A stretch of 64,000 nucleotides of DNA from Ilyonectria destructans. Its lineage: Eukaryota > Ascomycota > Sordariomycetes > Hypocreales > Nectriaceae. Positions 10,798 through 22,200 of the stretch are shown piece after piece. The notes below the pieces were generated by a model. It did no database searches. It saw only the letters and a program-made list of their open reading frames with translations, and had not been told where the DNA came from. The number at the start of each line of letters is the position of its first letter. The stretch's first letter is position 1. The DNA lies in assembly GCA_020740775.1 (NCBI GenBank), contig JAHEWK010000002.1, forward strand, positions 4,216,001 through 4,280,000, in the 5' to 3' direction. The translations under genes and the position numbers were made by a program.

Positions 10798-12846
10798 ATA
10801 GCAGCTGAGCTTCGGGGGTCTGTGCCCTCGAAAGCACCATTCAATGGCTTCCAGTGCAGCTTGGTCTCGTGGCTAGCCTGCGCCCACCGATGGTTATCTG
10901 AGACGGTGACAGACAGACGCAGAAGGAGACATACGGTGACACCGAGGACACATCAGCCTGGAACCAGTCGCCACGCCCGTGGGAACTTTTGTGATTAACC
11001 CCTTTGTTTGACCAGTCCGCCTTGGCAGTGGTTGGCAGTGGTTGGCAATGGAAGGCCACCGCCATCACCATCACCGGCCTCCTCTTATCCGAGGCCCAGA
11101 GCATCGAGAATGCAGTCTTGTCAACCTGTCACACTGATACCACCACACCCCTGCCCAGCGCTGTGCAGCCTCCTTGACCTTGCAGCCAATCGACCTTGTT
11201 TCCCCCGGATCCTAACAGCTCGAGATTTGAAATACCTGGTCCCGGGACCGGCAATGACCACGGGAGACGAGGGTGCTGGGTCGGCAAGGCCTTGTGTTCC
11301 GAACCCGCCTCCGCAATCCCAGCCGTCGGCCTTGGAGGCGGCGATCTTGTTGCGGTCCCGGACTTCCCGCACGTTGACCGCGTCTTTTCAGCCTGGCCCG
11401 ATCTCGAAAAATTCCAAGGCTGTCAAATCCCAGATCTGCCTGCCAATCACACGCCTTTCGGACAGGGAGTTCGTCCTTGAACTACTTGGATGGTCCCGGA
11501 ACCGGTCAGGCGGCACCAATCGCGTACCCTCCCGCCTCAACCTCACGAGATCCACTCGCGGGGCTACCCGCATCCCTTGAAGCCCTTCCGCCTCACTTCG
11601 ACGTGAGACAGGCACCCCAACCCGTCCCACAGAGAGGTCTTGTGAGCACTACATTGCCACCGACCGAGCACAGGGGCCCCAAGCCGAGCACATAGCAAGG
11701 GAGGGACCAGCGGTGTCCAATTGACCCGTCGTCCCGTCTCCTTGGTTCGGTATCACCGTCGGAATAGCTGACGACGGACCATGATATCAATATCGATAGG
11801 AGCAGGCCAGACATGATGATGAAGAATTCCGGACAGGAACCCCTTCGCGCGTGAGGAATCCCCCGGTCGCCATTCCCCCGTTCCCCCATTCCCCAGCACT
11901 CGTGGACCCCGGCTCTCCAGCGCCACCCGGTCTGCTTGCGTCAAGTACTCCGTGCCAACCTCCGCCCTGATACTGGCTTTCTCCGTCCTGGCAGCACGTC
12001 GCCTCCTGCTCCCAGCGAGCTTGTTCCTCTGGGGCGCCAGGCGCGTATCCCCATGCAGCCACCGTCTAGGATAGCCTGCCAACATTTTTATCACATCAGA
12101 CCATTGTCTGAGACGAGGTCCTTTGCAATCCCGCACCGGTGAGCGTCCAGCGGAGACAGAGTTTCACATCGCGGCGAACTCGGCTCTTAATTGACTGGAT
12201 ACCGTCACGAGGGCAAGATACGTCACGTTCACAGTGAGACCTGATAGCCTCTCCAAATCCCGGTGTTTGTTGGAAGAGACGGGTCGTGGCGTCAGCCGGC
12301 GTTGCTTTTTACACAAGCTAAGAGGCGCGAAATACCCGATTCCTACGTGTGATCGTCCAGTGGACGTCTTGCACCATCTGCGCCTCACCCTGGTCTCATC
12401 ACCACTCTCTCCCTTGGAGAGCATCGTGATTGGTTGTCTGACCGAGGGAACAAGTCCGGCCATGCATGATGCCGCTATCGAACCGCTAGAAGCGGTGTCG
12501 GTGAGCCATCCCGGTTTTGGGTGGCTGTGGCACAGTATCAACATCACCGTCCCACGATGGCTTCAAGGGGATCATTATTTTCCCCGCCCCGGGAATGCCG
12601 CAAACGGCCGTCCCCCCAACATGTACGACACCGTTTCCGTCCTTGTCAAAACCCCTGCTCGATAATTTGCTGGCCGAGGTGGGATTAAAACCGCTGCCCG
12701 GGACTTTTTGCTCAATAACAAACGTCTCGAGAATCTCTCGTTACCTCCGCCGTCTGACATCTGTACTCCATCCCCGAAACATGATTCCTATACACCCTAC
12801 CCTCCCGTGTGGCACCGAGGGCCCGGAAGATGACAGGTCCTCTGCA

Positions 12847-13746
12847 ATGGCCAGCTTCGGCTCCCTCCCCACGGAATTGCGCCTCAAGATATGGTCCCGC
12901 GCCGTCGAACCCCGGGTCGTCTTGTTCGGTGACCTGGTTCAGAACCACCGGTCCTACCCCTTGCCTAGCGTCACTCAACTCAATATAGAGGCCCGAACAG
13001 AGACCCGGCAAGGGTATGAGCCCATCGGCTTTGGCTCATATTTCGACTTCGACAGAGACATCCTCGTCTGCGACCACAAGATTTCGGACCAAGCCCCAGA
13101 TCCATTCCTCGAGGGCCTAGCACCCCGGATAAAGAGACTGGCATACTGGGACTGCTTCCCTGACGACGGACGGGTCGATGGACCCTATCATTATTCGGTT
13201 TACCTTTCCGCATGTTATCGGCAACGGGATTTTGGCAAGATCGAATTCGACCGGTTTTGGTTTCCCAACCTGGAGGATTTATGGATCGTCAAGGTCGGCG
13301 AAATTGACCCAGCATGGATGATCCACGTCGACATGACTGCTCCATATGAAGTGCGATTGAAGCAGCTGGCGAAGCAATTCAGGTATTGGGTCGACGAGAA
13401 CATCATCGAGATGGCGCCCCTGGACCTGGATGACCCCGAAGCCAGGGGAGTTTTGAACGAGGGCCGTTGTGGGAAGATGGATTGTCACGAGCTCAACAAG
13501 GAACGCAGCAAAATGGTTTCCAAGGTAACTTTTATCGATGGAAAGTACGAAGCGCCCACGGACGGCAAAGAGTGGGTACGAATACTTCCGTGGCACGTCG
13601 ACGAGGAGAAGGTCAAGGGCAACCGCACATGCGAGAACAGAATGCGATGGGTGCTGGTGGAAAGGATCCTAACATTCGACCTACAGTGGGAGGGATGGAG
13701 CGAGTCTGGATGGGAGATCAGACGCCATGGAAGGGGAACAAAGTGA
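12847..13746 (+). CDS. 2EXR-domain protein
   Basis: Single-exon, 299-residue protein. The N-terminus, FGSLPTELRLKIWSRAVEP, matches the opening of the fungal 2EXR domain (F..LP.ELR..IW). A typical second block follows, LPSVTQLNIEARTE, where the family reads as hydrophobic-QvN.EAR. These proteins are very numerous in filamentous ascomycetes and their function is unknown. I preferred the ATG at 12847 because the domain starts three residues later; an ATG at 12781 would add 22 residues. There is no signal peptide or membrane helix. A second gene of the same type starts 1 kb downstream on the same strand, which suggests local expansion of the family. Confidence 0.75.
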   Translation: MASFGSLPTELRLKIWSRAVEPRVVLFGDLVQNHRSYPLPSVTQLNIEARTETRQGYEPIGFGSYFDFDRDILVCDHKISDQAPDPFLEGLAPRIKRLAYWDCFPDDGRVDGPYHYSVYLSACYRQRDFGKIEFDRFWFPNLEDLWIVKVGEIDPAWMIHVDMTAPYEVRLKQLAKQFRYWVDENIIEMAPLDLDDPEARGVLNEGRCGKMDCHELNKERSKMVSKVTFIDGKYEAPTDGKEWVRILPWHVDEEKVKGNRTCENRMRWVLVERILTFDLQWEGWSESGWEIRRHGRGTK

Positions 13747-14697
13747 ATCGACAGTACGAAGTGGACGGCGGTTGGTCGTGCTGAACGTCAACAGGACACC
13801 CGAGACTTTCGAAGGGAGACACCTCGCTTGGGAAAAGCTACTATTTGGTTGCTTTGGTTCCATACAAGGCTACACCTTGCCCTGAATACATTGCGACAAA
13901 TCAGGGCACTGGTGATTGGTTATATGCGACAACCTTCTGCGAAACCGGGCCGCGAGGATATCTTGGGTCTCGCGGAGAACCTTCTGGGTTGACCACTCAA
14001 CCAAAGCCTTTATAAATTAGATTGGCTTCAAGGTTGAAGTGAGAACGCCGAACTCATAGAGCCGAGAATTTGCCACCTATAACGGTGTGGACTCTGGAGC
14101 CGAGACGCAGGTTACCCTCTTCCGGCTATTGAGATGTATCTGAAATGGATAGGCCTTCTGGAATGAACGGCTCGGATTCGGACAGAACCAGGCTTGTAGC
14201 CTTGACGGGCATGGCCCTTTTTACTGAGAGTTAAGGAATTAGGAATTAATGGGAATGAGTTATACGACAGAGATTGGTACTGGTCTGGTTGGCATGATGC
14301 TGACCAACTTGTAGTAGCATTTCCAGACTTGCCTCTCATTTGCATCAGGACTGAGAACTGAGGGATGCGCCGGTATTGGCTAGTGTTCATGCTTACTCAA
14401 ACCCAGCGCTGCTGCCTGCAGTGTTTACAACATTCTTGAATAACCCACATTGATCTAATGTGCTCGGGACGTTTTGCCTTCTTCCTCGCTTGTTCTTCTT
14501 TTGAAAGTGTATTCTGTACTCCCAAGGGTGTTCTAGTTATCACCCAAACACTCGATGGATCCGGGGATTTATCCCTGCAGCCGATTTCCTGGAACTCGCT
14601 TCTTCCTCTAATACCATCAATCTTACATCTGCAATTCAGAACAACGCAGGCAAGGCTAGTCGACATAACCAAACCCACTCCTGGGGTTGGAGACTCG
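13747..14697. other. Intergenic between two 2EXR genes
   Basis: No independent gene seen. The right end, from 14458, is open in frame with the downstream gene and may be leader or an unrecognised first exon. Confidence 0.4.
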
Positions 14698-14886
14698 CAT
14701 TACCCGATGCAGGAAGACAACCCCCCGTCCGAAATGGATTACCAGTACGACAATCCAGGCCCATACCCGATACAGGAAGACAACCTCCCGTCCGAAATGG
14801 ATTACCAGTACGACAATCCAGGCCCATACCCGATACAGGAAGACAACCTCCCGTCCGAAATGGATTACCAGTACGACAATCCAGGC
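14698..14886 (+). repeat. 63-bp in-frame tandem repeat, three copies
   Basis: Units are 14698-14760, 14761-14823 and 14824-14886. Each encodes 21 residues around QEDNLPSEMDYQYDNPG. Copies 2 and 3 look identical and copy 1 differs at a few bases. The unit keeps the reading frame of the 2EXR gene. Confidence 0.95.
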
Positions 14887-16011
14887 CCATCGCCCGACGC
14901 AGCCTCGTCCGGATTCAGATTTGGAGACCTGCCTTATGACATCCGGTATCAGATTTGGCACGACGCTATGCCAGCAACGACTATACGGTTCATGTACGGT
15001 GGAGGCACTACGCAGACTCTCAGAGGCGATGCCCGCAACATTAGCCAGGTCAACCGTGAAGCTCGCGCTGAAGTCCTAGCCACTCACCCTTGCCGGCTCT
15101 GGGACGGGACACTCAATTTGGTTCGGATGGATCCTGTTCACGACACCTTTCTCACCCACCTCCTCATCTTCCCGACTATTCGCAACTTTAGATTGCCGTT
15201 TCGAAAAGTGGTTTCTACTTTTACACGGCCGCGTATCTACAATTACCACTCTCAGCGCCGTTTCATAAGGAGTCGGATGCATAAGCTCCATCTCTATCGT
15301 CACCCCCGCCTCCATGAGTACACGATGCTGTTCGAGAAAGCAGACCCAATTCTCTGGATCCCCGGGTGCCAAATGTACGACCCCCAACCTATCAGTGTGC
15401 CGTACCCGGCCCGATTGGCGATCGGATAGGATCCGGCCGCCCTTAATGAGGCTGAACAGCACTTCCAGGAAAACGGGATCCCAGGAGATACGGGAGTCAA
15501 GTGGCCGACGAGCGGTCCCGGTGACATGAAACGGCATGCGAACAGACTCGCCATTAAACGGAGAGACCAATTCGCAGCTGAGTTCGCCAGTGCGAATGGA
15601 CACCCGGCGTCTCACATCCTGGAATGGTTTATACATCGCATCGGCATCATGGGCTATTCGAAGAATGCAACCTCGGTCGGAGGTCATTGGGCCGGATTCC
15701 GCTACTTTGTGGACACCAAACTAGTCGAGTTTACGCCGCTAGCGTTTCGCGACGTGAAGGATCAACTCGAGATGGGCGTGAATAGCCGCGGCGTGCTGCC
15801 GGAGGTGGCGGTTCGCGTGTGGGTGATCCGGCCAGGCAAGGAGTCGACGGCGCCCGACGAGTGGTATCATGGATGGGAGCCGGTCAAGGAGTACTCGCAC
15901 GGAGAGGGCAAGAGAATGGAGAGGATCAGGGCGCTGTGGCAGCTGACACGGGTCTGGTTCAACTACGGCCAGCATTTCATACCGAAGCTGAAATGCAGCA
16001 TGGATGTGTAG
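14707..16011 (+). CDS. 2EXR-domain protein with acidic repeats; reading frame holds one in-frame TAG
   Basis: The frame opens through three acidic/Tyr-rich repeats and then the 2EXR opening FRFGDLPYDIRYQIWHDAM and ISQVNREARAEV. The same frame stays open to 16011 except for one TAG at 15427-15429. Downstream it reads as ordinary protein (HILEWFIHRIGIMG, WAGFRYFVDTKLVEF, LWQLTRVWFNYGQ). A 72-bp intron at 15397-15468 (donor gtgccg, acceptor ttccag) would remove the stop and keep the frame, but the donor is weak. The alternatives are a recent nonsense mutation, which would make this a pseudogene, or a base error. The start is uncertain: ATG 14707 lies inside the first repeat, and an ATG at 14458 is also in frame. 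Confidence 0.6.
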
Positions 16012-16555
16012 CGGCGGGGATGTCAGATAGACTGGCTGTTAAGAGCCTGTGAAGGAAGACAGTGTTTCGGGGTCTAACCACCGAGGTAGGAGAAACTTGT
16101 CTCTTTTGAGACTATCATAGATAGCATGAATAACAACTTCCCCTTTTTTTCTTCTTTTTTTCTTCTTCTGAAGGCAACGGCTCTTCTCGCGATATGAACA
16201 AGCTGGTGTGTGTCTGTGAGCGATACGCTGGTTGAAGACAAAGCCGAGTGTTGACAGCCTGGGTCTTCTAGTTTCTCTTGGCAGAGAACAAGGTTCCTTG
16301 TTCCTTGTTCCTTGTTCCCGAAACTCAAGTCGACACTTATCTCCGCAAAGGGCGCAATAGGGCGTAATCGTGCGTACAACTTGTGTGGGCCCTTATCCCA
16401 CCGCTTGCCACTAACTCGATCGCGTCACGATCCATCGTCTCGTTCAAGTGGCTGGTGCGGGGGAGCGAACGGATCTGACAAATTGACGCTTTAATTTAAT
16501 TAGAGAGTTCCCCTCTCTTTTTTTTCTCGTGTAAGACCTCATCTTGTCGTTTGCT
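16012..16555. other. Intergenic
   Basis: Holds a pyrimidine-rich run at about 16140-16168 and a four-copy GTTCCTT heptamer at 16292-16319. No gene seen. Confidence 0.4.
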
Positions 16556-17958
16556 ATGTTCCTGGTAGGGCGTGGTGTCAAGACATCTGCAATTGTTGCC
16601 GGGAGCCGTAGATGCGCTGCTAGTTTTGCTTCGGCCCGTCTCCGCCACCAACTTCATCGAGCCGGCGTGCCCGCTGCGTTTAGTCAACGACAAGTCTTGT
16701 CAACTCGCGCACCAACAACACAACTCCAGAACCAAAGAGGAGCTATCTCACAGACAACTAACCAGCCTCATAACTCAACAATGGCTTTCAAGGGCGACGT
16801 GCTCCTCGTCTACCTGCCCAGCCAAGCGCCGCCGCAGTTCCTCGAGGGCGTGCGCATCAAGTTCCCGCATCTCGAAGTCCGATGGGTTGAGACGCCCGTT
16901 GAGAACGGCCAGCTTCTGCCGCCAAATCTCACGGCCGAGCAATGGGCCGGCGTCACCATGATGTGCATCTACCACGTTCCCAAGCCAGAAGATATCCCCA
17001 ATGTGTGGTTCTTTCAGACCGCTTCGGCTGGCACCGACGCCTGGGCGAAGCATCCCAAGTATCTGGATCCCGACGTCATCTTTAGCAACGCCAGCGGCTG
17101 TCAACCGTATGTATTATATCATACGTCTCTAAAGCTACAATTGACTACTCACTGACTTGCGATTAGACCTCAGATCGCCGAGTGGGTAATCGGCACTTGG
17201 TTGTCTCACGAACACCACTTCCAGGTCTACGCCGAGCAGCAAAAGCAGGAACTCTGGCGACCACGGCTCGAGATGGAAGTCAACGTCTCTACAGGCCGCA
17301 GAATGTAAGCTACCATATGTCCCCTCTCATCCATCATCCATCATCTCACAACGTCTCACTCAGGGGCATCCTGGGCTACGGCGGCATCGGAAGGCAATGC
17401 GCCCGTCTCGGCCAGGCTCTCGGCATGGAAGTCTACGCCTACACTCGCCGCGAGCGGTCCACGCCCGAATCCCGGCGTGACGACACCTACTGCGTGCCCG
17501 GCACCGGCGACCCGGACGGCTTGATCCCGGCCAAGTGGTTCTCGGGCGCCTCGCGGGACGCCATCAACAACTTCCTCAGCCAGGACCTAGACCTCCTCGT
17601 CGTGTCCCTACCGCTCAACGACGACACCCGCGGGCTCTTCGGTGTGGAGCAGTTCCAGATTCTCAGCTGCAACCGCAACAAGACATTCCTATCCAACATT
17701 GCCCGCGGCGCCATCGTCGAGAATGAAGCCCTCGTCCACGCGCTGGAGTCGGGCCTCATCCGCGGCGCCGCCGTCGACGTCACGGACCCGGAGCCGCTTC
17801 CCAAGGGCCACCCGCTGTGGAAGGCTCCCAACATCTTCATCACGCCGCATATTGCCTGGCAGTCGGCCAAGTACTGGGATAACCTCTCGGATCTACTGCT
17901 CAAGAACCTCGAGAAGCTGGCCACTGGACAAACTGTACTCAATCCGGATAAACATTGA
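16556..17958 (+). CDS. D-isomer-specific 2-hydroxyacid dehydrogenase
   Basis: NAD(P)-dependent oxidoreductase that interconverts a 2-oxoacid and a D-2-hydroxyacid; the substrate is not clear. Exons are 16556-17106, 17167-17304 and 17364-17958, giving 427 residues. The Rossmann motif GYGGIGRQCARLG follows the third splice junction. The catalytic Arg is in NIARGAIV, the Glu in DVTDPEPLP and the His in ITPHIAW. A second in-frame ATG at 16781 (MAFKGDVLLVYLPSQ) gives the usual 352-residue family length and has a better start context. The 75 residues before it contain no Asp or Glu and many Arg, Ser and Ala, as in a mitochondrial presequence. Both starts may be used. No partner gene lies nearby. 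Confidence 0.9.
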
Positions 17959-18200
17959 TTCTAGATCACTCCTCTATCTTTGTCTTGTCAGAATTGGTTT
18001 GAGAGAGGCATCATGTACAGAAGCCAAACGGGGTATTAGATGGTCGTAGGATCGCCTACCAAATTATGAAAAGGCAACCGGTACAAGCTCAACATTGGTA
18101 TATTTACAAGTCATGTCCATGAATCGAAGGTGCGTCCTCCAATCATGACATAGGAATTTTTGTTATTCCATTGCCTCCAAGTCAGTCAAAGCTGTGATCT

Positions 18201-18759
18201 TCAAGCCTTGCCGTACAGTCCATGTCTGTTCGATCCATGCGCCTCAATCGTTCTGCTTAGGTCCACGACAGCTGCCTTGCAGCGGTCTACTATATCTCGA
18301 AGGTCTAGCTCGTGGTAGTTGAGCCGTGTTTGAAGCCGGGTGATTTCTTCCTGCCAAATTTCGAGCAGCGTGATTTTCTCTTCGAGTCGCGAGCGGCGTT
18401 GCCTATTGAGCTTGGTATTCTCAAGCAGGTACTCTACCTCGAGGGCAACGTCGGCTTCTTTGGTTCTCTCGTACAACCTTTCACTTCATTAGTTTAAACA
18501 TTCTTCAAAACTGGAGCACTGGGACGTACTGGCAAGACAGGGTTGTGATTTCTCGCATCAGTTTCTCGATATCCGTATCATGCGCTTCATCCTCGGCCTT
18601 GGGTATCCTGGTTTTCCAGAACTTGGTGTACAATCTCCATGCTATATCTGCCACGGTCGCCAAACCCCCGAGGGCGCCCAAAGCCATTATGGTCGGCTGG
18701 TACCATCCACTTATCGGGACAGAAATACCCAGGTTAGCATCGTAAGACCGCATCTCCAT
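18201..18759 (-). CDS. Small protein with one hydrophobic segment and a coiled coil
   Basis: Two exons, 18530-18759 and 18201-18477, join CQ to LYERTKEAD and give 168 residues. The N-terminal half has a hydrophobic stretch (IMALGALGGLATVADIAW). The C-terminal half is charged and helical with Leu/Ile spacing, as expected of a coiled coil (LEEKITLLEIWQEEITRLQ). I recognise no family. It might be a small membrane-tethered adaptor of the kind seen at the N-terminus of fungal STAND/NLR proteins, but no NTPase domain is attached or adjacent, so that is speculation. The start at 18759 is the first ATG in the open frame that begins protein-like sequence. Confidence 0.5.
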
Positions 18760-19237
18760 CAATAGAGCTCGGATAATTCGGAAGATGCCAGGACGGAGGG
18801 TTTGTAGAAATGAACAATAGAAGAGGTAGGGTAGACGTTGAGGAAGAAAGGTGGAATTTTCAAGGTGACGAGGCGTTGATATGTCCCCAAGGTAGGACGA
18901 CCGCGGTGGCAACCACAACAGACCGCAAGACACCCGATGGTGCCGATGGTTCTGTGATTCACGCTGCGGCTCTGGCTTATTTATTTGCTATTGAGTGAGT
19001 CACCTGTTGTTTGTCGCCGGACATTAGAGTTGGTGCTCCCTTGCTATTGGCATTCCGGCTTAGACACAGGTGAACAGGTGAACAGTCGAACGTGAGACGA
19101 ACTGCAAGCACTATCCCAAATAGGATATTGATATATTCAAAAAGGTATCCTTGTCCCATACCCAACAACCTATGCACCAGACACTTGTATGAAAACACAC
19201 CGCCGTCACTAAGATTACAACATAGATTGTCGCCAAA
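18760..19237. other. Intergenic
   Basis: Upstream of the small coiled-coil gene and 3' flank of the WD-repeat gene; no gene seen. Confidence 0.4.
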
Positions 19238-22200
19238 TCAAAATCGACTCCTTTCGGGCTTTCGTAGACTTGATGCCCGCGACCAGTCTCCTGCCGACTT
19301 CTTAAGTCGACTCCCCAAGCTGATGCTGGCAGCCGATAGCCCTTGCATCCTGCTTGGCACGTTTGGTTCGACTCTCTCCCAACCGCCACTCACTTTTGAC
19401 TCATCGTCGCTACCCAGGGCTGGTCCGGGCAACATTGGAAGGTTTCTGTGACCCTTCAACATGGCTCCCTGGAGAGCGGCCCATGATTCAACCTGGCCGT
19501 CCGCTGCCTCTTCAACACAGTTGCACTCGTCACCTGCAGGGCATTGGGTTTCTCCAGCCGCGTGCCACTCTGCAAGGCACGCCTCGTGACTAGCGCATCC
19601 GCATGCCAAACAAGGAGGGAAGAGGGCATCGACTGGCTCGAGACAGTAAACGCACCGAAGCTGGCTCTGCATGCGGTGACAGCGGTCGCACGTTCCCACA
19701 GCTCCGCCAGCAGTCGAGTTTGTAGATGTATAACGCAGCGGCTCGAGCTGTGTTTCGTGGATCCGGCAGACTCCTGTGACATCGATGCCACGACCTGAGG
19801 CCAAGAGGGCCTGGAGCTGATCCCGTTTTCCCATCGCAATGGGGGAGGAGCTTGGGTGATGGCCAGACACGTTACCACTCGCTCCGTCGTGGAGAGTCGT
19901 GGAGCTGCCATCCATGTGCCCGACAGTTATGTCCTCTTTAAGAACGTTGAACTTCATAATCTCCAATCGAGCTAGAGGCTGGTTCCACATCTGTAGCATC
20001 TCGGCATAAGCGTATCGATAGTTCGCATAGATGTCGGCTCTACTTGGCTCAAGGAGGGGCGTGCTCAGCCACCCATCATCGTCAAAGATGGTTTGATCTT
20101 CCATCGTAACCGAAACATTTATCGGAACCAAAGGCAAGAATTCGTCCCTACGGTATTCATCGTCAGACAGGGACGTTCTGCCGCCGCTGGAATCCATCGC
20201 CGTCGAGACACTCCACCCCACGTTTCCCATGCTCGGTGCAAGACTACTCAGTATAGTCTCAGCAGGGCTTGGTTTCTTCCTCCCCTGTCCCGGCGGAGAT
20301 GATGAGCTCCCTGTAGTAAAGGACCGAGGGAGGTTTGCTGCAAATGCCGATGCCAAGCCTGAGTTTGCCCGGACAAAGCGTGTATTGGGTGAGGTGGACA
20401 CACTGGGAGGTGGCTCAAGCTCTCCGAGATAGCCCTTGAACTTGTTTGGCGGCGTCTCCCCGCAAGAATACGAATTCGACGCCGGGTCTCCGTTCCATAG
20501 TCCTTCATCAGAAGCTTGAGATCCTGCATAGTGTGGCGTATGCATAGTCATAGGGGTCGTAGCAGCGGAATTAGTGTAGCTTCGGCTGTAAATGTTCCAG
20601 ACTGAGGTGTCTGTCGGGAAGTAATCGAGGGAAAACGACGGCGCCTTAAACGGGAGCGGTGTGTCTGGCTGTGTTAGGTGAGATTCGAAGTAGGCAACAC
20701 TATCCTCAGCAGAGGAGTCGCCAAATATGCACGAGAGCATAGCCAGCATCTGAATGTCGGCAATTTTCTCAAAGTGGTCAAACAAATCCATGATGAAACC
20801 CTTGGCGAGAGGGTGTCCGCCCCATTTGACTCTGCCTGAGAGGCCGCCACCTGTTTCAACAACATCAGACAGAGAGCTATCTCCACTGCACTTGGTTACC
20901 ACATCGTGGGCTATGATCAGGATAGACTCGCGCCTCTGGTTGTGCGCAAGAAACTCGAGCGGGATTCCCCTCTTGAGCAAAAGACCCAAGTAGCGCCAGA
21001 CATGAACGAGGTCCTTGGCGCCATATTTTTCGGCAACCTTGGCGTTGTGTTCACAAACCTCAGCACCGTCACCAAAGATGGCATACTCTTGTGCAAACTC
21101 CTCCTTGGATGGGAGGAGGGCCCGCAGATCATGGATCGATATCAGGTTTCTCGGCCGTCCAGGTCGACGACGGCTGGTACCCGTGCCCGTGCCCGTGCCG
21201 GCTCCGGTTCCCCCACCACTTGATCGAATAGAACGATCCTCGCTCCACGTTTTTCTGAATTGGCGACTGGGATGGTACCAGAGGCTGATCTTGTGCATCG
21301 ATGTTGACTCTGAGTCGCTCGAAGAGGAAGATGACGAGCGAGAGCCGTCCGAATTGGACTCACCATCCGACCCTGAGCCGTCGTCACCCACCATAAACCT
21401 TTGCCTGGGGCCAAGTTCATGGGCAATCCTGCCAAAGCCTGCGAAGAAAGGTTCTCCCTTGGGACGTTCCCTATATGCATCCAAGGTTGTGGAGAACAAA
21501 GCTCTCGCCTTTTCTTCTTTCGTAGGGAAGAAACAGATGAGCCTGCCATTGTGAGAAAATCGAGCACCGCATGTCCTAGGTGGCGGTGGTATGATGGTTC
21601 GGTTGGGGGGCGCAAGGGCGGTGTCTGTGTCGTTGTGCGGTATGAGTTCCTGGGACATCGAAGCCGAGCCACCTGCTGGGATGTCCTCGTCTGATTCACT
21701 TGAACTTTCATCTGCCATCGCGTCGATTTCGTCATCGAGATCCCGAACATTCTTGAAGAAGGTTGTGCTGGTTTCAAGATCAACCTCTCCCAATAGGTAC
21801 GTAAAGGCAACCTCCAGACAGTTTTGCTTCCTCTGCACAAATTGATCAGCGAGTTGGTGGATTTCTCGCTCGATTTTCTTGTGCACCCTTGTCGGCATGA
21901 AAGATGTCTTTTCAATGAGGAATTTCGGCGCCTTTCCCTTTGGGTAACTGGAAGGAACGTCGATTCTGACCTTGATAAAGATGGTCTCCCCTTCGGCGCC
22001 CCACGGACCATTGAGAGAAGCATTCAATGTTAAACTATCCATATCAATGTTCTCCCACTTGACCTTGGGAAGCTGGGTGCTGATGCGCAAAAGCTCTTCT
22101 TGGATGGTGTCAGGCTCGCCCCATTCATCATCGAGGTATGCGTGGCCAAAAATTCCGGTATCTTTAGGTGGGTGTCGCTTCGATGCATCTGCTGATGACT

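Larger units (their letters stand above)
9618..12846. other. About 3.2 kb between divergent genes, no recognisable gene
   Basis: This is the shared upstream region of GPI2 (minus) and a 2EXR gene (plus). It holds a degenerate 12-bp repeat at 10351-10420 and CAGC/CAGT-type repeats at about 10708-10797. Open frames at 11.0-12.1 kb lack any family signature. Confidence 0.4.

Noticed and set aside
11008..11580. 190-codon plus-strand frame in the 9.6-12.8 kb gap
   Set aside because: Pro/Ser/Arg-rich translation with no domain, competing open frames on both strands and no splice pattern.
15076..15687. 203-codon minus-strand frame over the second 2EXR gene
   Set aside because: The plus strand carries the 2EXR motifs and protein-like sequence on both sides; the minus frame matches no family.
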